This document shows positions 24,814 through 35,800 of a stretch of 64,000 nt of DNA, piece after piece; the first letter of the stretch is position 1; the number at the start of each line of letters is the position of its first letter. The stretch covers positions 41,093,642 through 41,157,641 of the forward strand of contig OX637394.1 of the NCBI GenBank assembly GCA_951799425.1, written 5' to 3'. Made by a program: the position numbers and the translations under genes. The notes under the pieces were generated by a model. It made no database searches. It was not told where the DNA came from and was given only the letters and a program-made list of their open reading frames with translations. This DNA comes from Ilex aquifolium (Eukaryota; Streptophyta; Magnoliopsida; Aquifoliales; Aquifoliaceae).

Positions 24814-27640
24814 TTGTATTATAAAATTGATGTGACTGATCCCTTATTGATTCATGTCAATGGGTCTGCCAGATTTAGACCAGTGCTTCTCAGAAACAAG
24901 TTGTGGTACCTGTAGAAATTTTTTGTCACTCTGTGTAGGTTCAGTTTGATCCCACATGTTGAGATTTGTGGCATAAAAGTGCATCCATCGTGTATTCTAT
25001 GTGAGGATTATGTTAGATAACATGACCTGTATAGAATGATAGAGGAACACCCCCCCCCCCCCACCCCCCCTTCCTTCTTCCCAACACACTCACACACAAA
25101 AACTCCCCGCATGGCAGGAGCCTCTTGGGTACTTCTATCCAAGCACAAGAGAGCTATGAAAGGGTAATCATGGTGCAACATAAGATTTATGACCTGCTTG
25201 GTACGACAAAAAAGTGGAAGAGAAGAAAATAGGAGAATTTGATAAAATATCATGTCCAGTTAGAAAGTAAAATTGGAGGGATTAGTTTTTTTTGAATTTA
25301 TCAAAATCTATTCCGTACAAATTAATGGGAAAAGTATAAGACAAGTTAATTATGTGTTAAAATGCATGTTATTTGTCTTTATACCTGATAATTGATATCA
25401 TATACATCTACTAGTTATTCCTCGTGCTTGAAGGCACAAAGTAATAAAAAAAATGGTCAATATATTTGTATTTACACCCAAAATCAAATCACAAATATAG
25501 AGGAGAGATAAATAAATTTAAGCACCGATTGTAATGAGGGTGAGCGGTAGTGGTGGTGGTGGACAACAGTGGTGATGATGGGAGACGGTGATGGTTATGG
25601 TGGGTAAGACGATGACCATTGTGGTGGTAGTAGCCGTGGGTGGCAGTGGTGATGGTGGTGGTGGGTTTTGAGTGACGATGATGGTAGTGGCAGCCGTAGG
25701 TGGCAACGGTAGTGGGTGGTGGTGGACGACGGTGATGGTGGTTGGCAGTGGTGGGACGACGACGGTGGTGGTGGCAGTGATGATGGTGGTGGTGGGTGAC
25801 GATGAGTGCTTCTAGGCGACAGTGTGATGGGTGGTGGCGAATGACAGTAGTGGTAAGAGTGGTGGGGGTAGGTGACAGTGGGTAACTACAGTAGTGGGTG
25901 ATGACAGATGATTGTGGGTGGTGGTGGTAAGTGTGGTGGGGTAGGTGACAGTGACTGGTGGTGATGGGTGCTGACGGTGGGCGACGGTGGTAGTGGTATA
26001 ATGGTGGTAATGATAATAAATATAAAAATAAGATGACAATGGTGATGGTGGGTGATTGCCATGGACGACGATGGTAGCAATCGATGGTGGCGGTGGGGTG
26101 GCGGTGGGGGTGGAGGTAGGGCAGTGGCGATGGTGGGGGTGGCAGTGGTCAGTTGGCAATGGTGGTGGTAGTTGTGATGGTCATGAGGGTGGTAAGGGTG
26201 ATAGTGAGATAATAGCGGTGGTGGTAAGGTGTGACAGTAGTGGTGGTGGTAAGGTGCGACAACGATGGTGATGATGGTAAAGTGTGGCAGTGGTGGTGGT
26301 GAGGATGGTAGTGGTGGGGCGGTGGAAGTGATGGTGGTGGTGAGACGGTGGTGGCAGTGGTAGTGATGATGGGGTGGTAGTAGTAATGGTAGTGGTGGTG
26401 GTGGCGGTGGTGGTAGTGGTTATGGTGGTGGTGGGGCAATAGAAATGGTGATGGTGGTGGTAAGGTGGTGGCAGAGGTGGTGGGGTGGCGATAGTGATGG
26501 TGGTAGGTATGGTAGGGGTGACGATAGTGATGGTGGTGGGGGTGGTGGTGAAGCGGTTTTAAACACTATTTTTTTTTAAAGTACTTATGAAAAATAATTT
26601 CTAAAAGTATTTTTTAAAAATCACTCTAAACATATTCTTAGGGGCCTATTTTTCATATTAAATTTGAAATGTTAATATTAACCGTTAGATTAGCTTTAAA
26701 GTAAAATTTAAAGCGATCTCAATTGTGAATAGTAAAAGTCATTTTGTTTATCTTTTGAGATTTGAATTGTATTGTATTTTATTATATATATTACATGTTA
26801 TTAATATGTTAGTATCATATGTATATAAAATATATTAAAACCTTCGTGTTTATTTTTTTTTTCTCATTTTGCTTTTTTATCCTTACTAAACATTAAAAAA
26901 AAATCAATTCCTCTTATTTCTTATCATTCTTTTCAAATGCAAAGGAAAGAATGCGATTCTATTTGATTTGCATTTTAAAAAATAGTATCCGAAAACTATT
27001 TTTGGAAAGAGTTTTATAAAATTGTTTTTAGTATTTCTTGTGTCGCATAACTTGTTTGGTTAGATGATTTTAAAAAAAGTTTTATGGAATATAAAACATT
27101 AAAATTTATTTGGGATTAACTCATTTTGATCAATGTGGTGGTGGTGGGGGTGGGTGGTGGTGGTGTTTTTAAAATTTTAAAAAGTTTATTTTTAAAAACA
27201 TATAAAAACAGTTTTAACTTGTTCTCTAAATTTACCTAATTTTTGTTATCAATTTTTAAAAAACAACAATAAAAAATAATTAGTCAAACAATTTTTCTTC
27301 GAAAAATTATTTTTAAAAATAAAAAAACAGTTCTTGAGATGCATACTAAAGAGGACCTGAATGTTTTGTTTGTTTGAGAATAGAAAATGTATCAACTTTT
27401 ATTTATTTATTTATTTCTATTTTTTCTTTTTTCATCCATCTCACTAAAGGGAATATTAAAGCTTGTCATAGCTTATGAACCGGTTGAGAGTCCACTCAAC
27501 TAGAAGCACTGGGCTTACCCGTCGTGGGTCCCAAGATATTTAGTTGGTAGGGTCTTTAGACGTAAAAGAATTGCAGATATTTTTGTACAAAGAGTAATAA
27601 TAATGGGGGGAGAATTACACCTAGATCCTTGAAGTTTGTC
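24814..27640. repeat. Segmental tandem duplication, unit B with two insertions
   Basis: Collinear with unit A except for about 91 bp at 25039-25129 (poly-C, CACA and a GC-rich piece) and about 1.38 kb at 25412-26789, which holds the GGT-rich minisatellite. The shared parts differ by scattered substitutions, so the duplication is not recent. Confidence 0.88.
25539..26555. repeat. Imperfect GGT/GTG/GAT trinucleotide minisatellite, about 1 kb
   Basis: Almost continuous GGTGGT, GGTGAT, GGTAGT and GACGGT triplets on the + strand, with very little C. The complementary strand reads as His/Pro/Thr-rich open frames purely because of the repeat. The tract lies in the large insertion of unit B. It has many GG runs and could form G-rich secondary structure. 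Confidence 0.95.
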
Positions 27641-28631
27641 ACTTAATCACTTAAATTTCTTAATATTTGAAATATTACACACATGCCTCCTAAAATTTAT
27701 ACACGCATAAGACTTAGATCCCTTCTATAAATATTTTCGTTAATAAATTATATTTAGATCTCTTGAAGTTTGTAAGTACATAATACTTAAACTCCTTAAG
27801 TTTAAAATATTATATTTAGACAAAAAATATTCCAATCAAAGATAAACTATCAAATATTTTAAATTTTATAACCAAAATTCATGTTCTATTGTATCATTTA
27901 TTGAAATAAAATTAAAATTAAAAATTTAATTTTTTCTTAAAGAAACGTAATTAGTATACAATTATACTATCTATTGGAATAAAACTAAAAAATCAAATAA
28001 GTGGTCTAAGTCATTCATAATAGAACATAAATTTTACATCCAAAATTCATGTTCTATTATGTCATTTATTGAAATAAAATTAAAAATAAAATTTAATTTT
28101 TTTATAAAAAAAAATCATAGTTAGTATATAATTATACTATCTATTAGAATAAAACTAAAAAAATTAAATAAGGGGTCAAACTGTAATGGACATAATATCT
28201 TTTAGCTTTAATTGGGGTAGTTTGGTATTTTAATTTGGTTCTTTAACCTATCAAATTAAATTTCAATAGACAATATAATTGTATACTAATTACGATTTTT
28301 TAAGAAAAAATTAAATTTTTATTTTTGATTTTATTTCAATAAATGATACAATAGAACATGAATTTTAATTATTAAATTTAAAATATTTGATATTTTATCT
28401 TTGATTGAAATATTTTTGGTCTAAGTATAACATTTTAAATTTAAGGGATCTAAGTAATATATATTTATAAATTTCAGGGAGTCTAAGTGTAATTTATTAA
28501 TAAATATATTTATAGCAGGGTCTAAGTGTTATGCACGTATAAATTTAAGGGGTTTGTGTATAATATTTTAAATATCAAAGAGTCTGAGTGATTAAGTGAC
28601 AAACCTCAGAGGACCTGAATGTAATTATCTC
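27608..28631. mobile_element. Palindromic long-TIR element, about 1.02 kb
   Basis: Left arm about 27610-28002 and right arm about 28240-28631 are inverted copies over roughly 390 bp. Examples: TTTGTCACTTAATCACT on the left against AGTGATTAAGTGACAAA on the right, and CATGTTCTATTGTATCATTTATTGAAATAAAAT on the left against its complement at about 28333. The centre repeats part of the arm directly (about 28045-28170). TAATAATGG flanks both sides (27598-27606 and 28632-28640), a possible 9-10-bp target duplication, though extra Gs separate the left copy. Long TIRs plus a 9-10-bp duplication suit a nonautonomous Mutator-like or foldback element. No coding content. Confidence 0.75.
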
Positions 28632-28640
28632 TAATAATGG

Positions 28641-31030
28641 GTTAGTCGGTGGAGGGTAGTTTGGTAAATAAAGAAAGAATCTAAGATCTTTTATATGTTA
28701 GTTGAATCTCACATGTGTCACCATTGTCCGTCAAGTGGTTCATTAAGTAACGAGAGCCTTATCTCAAAAACAATACTAATAATTTATTTGGTTCTCTTGT
28801 GGTGGTGCAAGTGGTTGAGGTACTTGCTCCCCATTACCGCCACCTGTCACTGGTCCCCTTGTAGTGGTAGATTACCCATTTGTTTACTTTTGGGATGACG
28901 GTTACAGTTTCTAATTCAGGAGATTTGAATTTATAATTCATCCTTACCTTTACTAAACTACCCCTCGAAGATTACCTCTTTCAGTGGCGGATCTACTAAG
29001 TGGTCTGGGCCCACCCTTAATTTTTTAAATTTTTTTTATCTACATATAGGTAGATATTTATGAAACATGACAAATGTATATTTTGTCGTACTCTGTCAAT
29101 TATGTACATATTTTTCAATTTTAGAATAATGGGTATATATATTTATTCATTTTTTATTGTGTTATAACTCTTTTTTAATTGGTATTGATTTTTATATTTA
29201 TGACTTTTTTGTTTTATGTTCATAGTATGGTATTAAAATTGGTCTGTAAGATAAATAATAGGTAAAAATAAATTTCGTCAATATTTTTAAGAAAATAATA
29301 AGTAAAAATAAATTTTGAATGATGTAATCAAATAAATGAAGGAAAAAAAAATTATTATTTAATATAGTGAGATCAATTTTTTGGGGGATTAAATTTTATG
29401 TTTTATCGTATTTTTAGACACGGGTTATGACTAGTAATACAGTATAATGAAATATTTAAATTGACTATTTAAATTCCTCAAATTTATTTATTTATTTATT
29501 TATTTATTTAATACCATTTCGATTGTCTATGAAAATCCTATCTAGAATTGTGAGGTGTAATCATAAATGAGAATAGAGATAAAATAGAAGACATGAAGGA
29601 AGGCCGAGCACGCTTGCAATGTGTTTCGCTATCTTTCTTAATCGAATCAACTGGCTCATACTACTTTTAGTTGCCGTCTCTAACCCATACACTTAAATAT
29701 CTATGCCTAAAAGCAACAGTATCTATGATATTACTCTATTTTAAAGAATATTTTATTTAAAATATTAAAAATATTTTTGAAGAAAATTAAAAATAAAGAG
29801 TGTAAAATTTTAGACAACTCGGATGAACTTTTTATCCTAATAGAAAAATAGTCTTATAATAAATAATATTTAATGAATAATGTATATTATGGATGATAAT
29901 TTCTGACACAATATAAAAACACGACTCGAAATCGATACGAAATTAGTGGGTTAGAGTCGATTATTTTTTAACACAAACCCGTATATGACATGACCTATTA
30001 ACACGAATAATAAATGGATTGAGTTAGTGTTAAACATGAACAACACCAAATTAATACGATTAACACGTTTAAGTATTATTATAAGAATAAAATGTCAATT
30101 TTTTTATTATATTTTATCAAGTAGTGACCTAATTTTTATACAAAAAAAAATATTTTTCCACGTTTTTTATTATTATATTTATTAAATTAATTTTTAGTTT
30201 ACAAAAAAAATATTAGCATAGGTTCAATTAAATGATATTAAAATTTTAGACATAAAACTAAGTATTAAATTTTTTATTCACGGGTTAAATAGGTCAACAT
30301 AAACACCACACGAAAATAAATATGTCGACACGATATGATTACTTAAACGTGTTGAGTTAAGATTGACTATTACTCGACACGAACATGACCCGGCCCGATA
30401 CGATTGTTATCCTAATATATATGTGTCATCTTTTTATTCATTAAAAATATAATAAAGACTAGATTAAACTTTTCAAATTTAGAGAACCAAATTAAACTCA
30501 CTATTTTAATTAATCAAAATAGAGAGTATATTATAACTTAATTTTTTATAATTGACTCTCTAAAATAGAGAATTGAGTAGCCATAAAAATCTAATTGGAG
30601 ATGTTCAATCCGGATATTCCATTTTCCACCTATAAAAAATCTCGTGGCACATGTTTAATTTTTGGTATTTTCTATTTGTAATTTACACTAGTGCTCTCAC
30701 TAGTGTAATGCACGAGATTTAAAACTTATAAAAATAATGTTATTTGAACCTAAAAATTTGATTTAATTTGTTGACATAATGATGTGGTTTCATTAGAACC
30801 ATTTGATTAACATAAATTTTTAATATTTGATGGGGCCCACAATCAATTCAAATGTCATAATGAATTAAGTCAGCAGATTAAGTCGATAAATTAGATATCA
30901 AAATTGGGAACTACATGAATAACTATGAAAAGTTATTGGACAGTAAAAGTTCTTAGATCTTAAAAATAATTTCAAAAATAAATTTAATGAATAGTGAATA
31001 ATTAGTGGAGAAAAAGGAGATGACTAGTTA
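28641..31030. other. AT-rich spacer with decayed repeats
   Basis: No gene seen. A (TTTA)n microsatellite is at 29481-29511. At 29930-30410 there are repeated CGACACGA, CACGAA and CCCG words in an AT-rich background, resembling the piece at 42600-42755; both look like remnants of one dispersed repeat family. TGGGGCCCACAA near 30830 and surroundings resemble the MITE at 41311-41496. Confidence 0.5.
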
Positions 31031-31399
31031 TAAGAGCAATTCCAAAAGGTTGTCATTTTGGGATACCAAATCACTCATTTGTAATTTTAAACAGTGTTTT
31101 GACATCCTTGAATTATAAATCTGCTCCAATGACAGTTGCCAAAATGGGGTGCCATTTTCATATTTTTATTCATCAATTTATATGAATCGTTTGATCTATA
31201 TTAATCTAACGGATCTATATTCATCAACCCATTTGCAACTTCTCATTTTCTCTCTCCAGAGTTGCCAAAAATGTTACCCCAAGAACCTTGATGCCATTTT
31301 CCAACCCTTGATGTCACCCCCTTGGAGTGACAAATTTTGAATTTGGGGTGGTATGTGGGGTTGTCACCCTTGATGCCACTCCTCTTGGAGTTACTCTAA
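31031..31399. mobile_element. MITE-like element, TAAGAGCAATTCC ends
   Basis: The left end TAAGAGCAATTCCAAAAGG and the right end CTTGGAGTTACTCTAA are imperfect inverted repeats. The interior repeats GTTGCCAAAAATG / TGCCATTTTCA / CCTTGATGCCA-type words and codes for nothing. It lies about 400 bp upstream of the leader of the CONSTANS-like gene. The ends differ from the GAGCATCTCC family. Confidence 0.6.
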
Positions 31400-31799
31400 G
31401 TGGCTCGTGGTAGTAGCATATGATTAGAAGAAAAAAATGACTTTTAATTTAAAAAAAATTAATTTTTGATGCTATAATTAGAAACTAAAAATTATAATTT
31501 TCTGTTTAAAGATTAATATAATATAAAAAAAATCAATTTTGGAAATCATAAATTTATCCAAACTCAGCACATACACATTAAAATCAACAAAATAAGTAGA
31601 AGCATTAAGGTATATTATTATAATGGTAAAAGTGAGTGCCTTTTTGGTGGGGGACCCGAGGGGAAGGAGAAAATGTGGGGCCAAACCTTTTCTTTTCACG
31701 AAAGTGACAGGGCCCCACCTCATCCCCCACCTTCTCTTTCTCTCTCCTTGCACTTTTAATCAGTTCATTATTATTTTCTTATTATTTTTGTCAGAATCG

Positions 31800-32841
31800 A
31801 CGCACAGAGCACAGGACTTCCAAGACCAACATCACCTCTCTCTCTCACACACACACACAGATATTTTGGAAAGGTTGATCTTTTTGTTGGGTTTTTCTCT
31901 GGGTTTCAAAAGCTGCAGTAAAAGCTCTGTACTTTTCCTAGGTGTTTTGCCATCTTCGTGGTTAAGTTAGGTAAGTATAACTCTTAAGAATTTTTTTGAT
32001 GCATCTGTAAAAATGGGTTTGATTTTGCATGATGATCTGTTTGTGGGTGTGAAAATTTTGGAATTTTTGGATAATTTGACGGCTTTGTTTTTGGAGAGTG
32101 TAAATATGTTGATTTTATTTATGGAAGTCTGTTCTGATCTGCATATTCTCTTGAATTTTGCAGTTTGAATTATATAATAAAGTCTCAATGATTGTTGGGT
32201 GTTCTTATTCTTATCCATTTATTTAGTTTATTCAGAATTTTTATGATTTTCTAAAATCATTTCCACTGCAAGACAAAGTTTATAAAATTCTTTTTTGATG
32301 ATTTTAGGCTTTATTCAGTTTGAAATTCTAAATTCCATGCATATTTCTAATTATTCACTTCTTGATAAGATTCTAGATGCTTCACATGTTGCTACACCTT
32401 TTATCTTTTTGTGGGTATTTGCCTCCTTGTTATCCGTTTGGCATCTATATCATTTTAACCCTTCAAATGTGTGTATTCTTTCAGAAAAAAGACACTTTTA
32501 TGCCAAGATCTGTTTTAGAATTCTTGAATTCAATGGAAACAACCTTTTAGTGCACTGGTCTTGTTACTGAATTGTCTTCTTAACCAACCCTTACATAGCT
32601 TAATCCAATAGTTCATTTGTTTGTAGTCAATTGGTGTCCCAGTTTTCTTATTGATTGGCATTTTGACCTGTTTAATGTAGGTTGCTTTACCTCTGTAAAG
32701 GTAAGCAATAAGGGATTTTGCTTCACTGTTTGGTGGTTCTTGTTCATTTGGGGTGATACGTATTGTCCAGCTTAGGTTGTAGCACTTATCTGTTTTGTGG
32801 GGCGAAGTTTTGATCTTATTAGAAGAAGTGCTAGCTAAAAC
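31800..32841 (+). promoter_or_regulatory. 5' leader of the CONSTANS-like gene with a leader intron
   Basis: A pyrimidine-rich stretch with (CT)n(CA)n at about 31832-31858 precedes a strong donor, TTAG|GTAAGT at 31970/31971. The most likely acceptor is TTATTAG at 32816-32822, just before AAGAAGTGCTAGCTAAAACATG. Leader introns are usual for this gene family. The transcription start is not determined. Confidence 0.55.
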
Positions 32842-35800
32842 ATGGGTTACACATGTGATTTCTGTGGCGACCAAAGATCTATGGTATACTGTCGATCTGA
32901 TGCAGCCTCCCTATGTTTGTCATGTGACCGCAATGTCCATTCTGCAAACGCCCTTTCGCGACGCCATTCGAGGACACTTGTGTGTGAAAGATGCAATTCA
33001 CAACCTGCATTTGTTAGATGTGTTGAAGAGAGGATATCTCTTTGTCAGAACTGTGATTGGACGGGGCATACTGGTTCTAACTCGGGTTCTACACATAAGA
33101 GGCAAACACTTAATTGTTATTCTGGTTGCCCTTCTGCTGCAGAACTTTCAACAATATGGTCATTTCTTTTGGATGTCCCTTCTGTTGGCGATTCTACTTG
33201 TCAGCAGGGAATGGGAGCGATGAGCATCACTGAAAACTGTTCGAGGAACTCCCAAGGCCCTTCAGGGAATAATAACAATCAAGATATCACTATCGCAGTT
33301 GAAGAGAGTGACTTGCAGAAAGCAGATAGCTCAAACGTTTGGATGGGTTCCACCTCAATGCCTCTACCTGACACCAGGCTAAAAAATGTAGACCTACCAG
33401 TGGGATCCACAAATTCTACGCCACCCAAGGTAACTGATGATTATGTAATCTCTGCCGTAATGTGCTAGTTAAAATTATCTGTAACGCACGGCTTTATTGC
33501 AAAACTACCACTAGTACTGAGTCCTCTGATAAACTTTCCTGATGTATAGGAGCGTAGGACTCTAGTAATTGGTTACACATTTTATGGATGCTTGTGTGAA
33601 TATTGTTGAATCACCATCTACTCTAAAAGCTTAAGTTATTAGAAAAGGTGTAACTTTAGTATTTATACTCCAACACGTCCCCTCACGTGCAATCTTAATT
33701 TTGGGCCTAACTCATGGACATCTTTTAATTATTAGAGTAGGGATCAAATTTGAATACAAGATCTCTTGCTCTGATACTATGTTGAATCACTGTTTACTCT
33801 TGCTTAAGCTACTAGATAGGGTATAATTTTAGTATTTATACTTTGACAAATATAATCAATTTCATGCCAGCAACTGAGAACATTATATGGGTTGCATCTT
33901 CTCTCAGTAAAGATACTTATCAAGAACTCTTCCCTTAAGTTTTGCATTCTATTGCGACTCACCTTAACTTCATGTTCATGTTATTAATAGAGTTACTGGC
34001 ATGTTATTTGAAAAACTTGCACTTCATGCTATAAAGCGTTGTCAACCTTTTAAGTATCTAATAAATTCTTATCTACACGCGGGTGGGCATTGGACTGCAG
34101 ATATGAGATTATACATTTTGTTAGTCGATCCTATGCATAACTGTACTGGAACCAAGCTTGCCAATCTCAATTACGGATATTAAAAATCCTAGTTTAATTA
34201 CCTCCCTTGGCCATCAAACCTATACTGTTAGTTTTACTGACATTAGTAACCAACATGCACCATAAGCCTCTACTGTTTTTTTTGGTTTTGGGGTGGGGTG
34301 GTGTTTGCTGTTAAACTTCCCCTCCTAATATGTCAATTGAAATTTTATAGATTGAAATGCTTGCAGAAACAGATTACTATATGTATATTCAAGAGGTTTC
34401 CCAAACTCAATCCCAGGAGGCCATCCCAGAGGAAATTTTATGGAAACGAAATGGAAATGTAAAAATAAGCCTGACTTGAAACCTACCAAAAAAATCACAC
34501 TTTACCAACAAAACAAGTAGAGTAGGTGAAGACAGGAAGACCAGGGCTCTAGCATCTTACTGAAAAATGCACAATTGATGTAGTTGGCATAATCATATTC
34601 TGGAGGACTCATTTAGGTTCACATCAGGATGTTAACTGGGAATAGGACTCGTAGAGAAACTTGTTTCCATTAGACAGTGGTTAGTGACCTAATCCACCCA
34701 TATATTTTCTTTTACAGATAGAAGTCTAAAGAGACATGTTTTGGGCGACTCATTCCATGTTCTGTTATTTTTTGCCATCCCACCTTCTTCATATTAATTC
34801 CAGAGGCTATTCTTGGCAAAATTGGCCTTTATTCTCCCATCTGGGGCTGTCGACGAAGTGAATAAGACAAATAGGAAATAAATGCATTATGCTAATAAGA
34901 TCACAATCATTGAATGATGATAGCAAAAGACTTGACTGGTTGCAAATTTTAAGAAGGGGGGAGAATTCTGTTTTACTTTTTCACTGCAAGGAGAGAATTC
35001 TATTATTCAATATTGAATCTGTGCAGTTTTTCTTCATCAGGATCTAAACTTTTTGGTAGAAAACTTAGATGTCACCCAAATACTTCAAGCTATTTTAGAG
35101 GAAACTTACCTTCCTTCAAAGCCAAGGGACTGAGAATTGGGTCGGACAGCCCACTAGGTCCAGCAGAGATAATCAAACTTGTCATTTTGGCCTCAAGTTT
35201 AGTTATGTTCTCCAATTTTGGAGGAATACCATTGACTGTAGCAGGCTTGTCATCCTTGAAGCATAAATGAACAGGTCATCCAGAACCAAACCTCACTAAC
35301 CTCCTAGGTTGCACATTGAAGGATAAACCTTGGATTTTCCTCTTTCTTTCTTCTTGAAGTTGTCCATGTTGATCCTAGCTTAAAGCAAATTGTCAGAATT
35401 TGCATGACCATAACAATGAAGTAGGGAAAGATAAGGCCTTCTTGGTGCAAACAATTGGTTCCCTTACATCATCATGGTGGGAGCTATGTTACAACATCAT
35501 ATGGGAGATTGTCCGGTTGTATGGGGTATCCGTATCTGTAGTATCGGATCGGGATCTCAGGTTTACAGCCCATTTTTGGGAGAGTTTTCAGCGGGTCATG
35601 GGGACACAGTTGATGATGATCACAACTTTTCATCCCCAGACTGACAGTCAGTCAGAGAGGACCATCCAGACTTTAGAGTACATGCTATGGGTATGCGTCC
35701 TAAATCTCAAGGGTAGCTGAGAAGGGCACTTATCCTTAGTGGAGTTCGCCTAAAACAATAGTTATCAGGCGAGCATACAGATGACACCCTATGAGGCACT

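Noticed and set aside
25518..26439. Long His/Pro/Thr-rich open frames on the - strand
   Set aside because: They arise from the GGT-type minisatellite; there is no codon structure, start context or splice signal.
32795..33223. Open frame overlapping exon 1 of the CONSTANS-like gene in another frame
   Set aside because: Shadow of the B-box coding exon.
35013..35270. 85-residue open frame between the SMART copy and the Ty3 integrase
   Set aside because: No recognisable domain; both strands are about equally open, so it is not supported.
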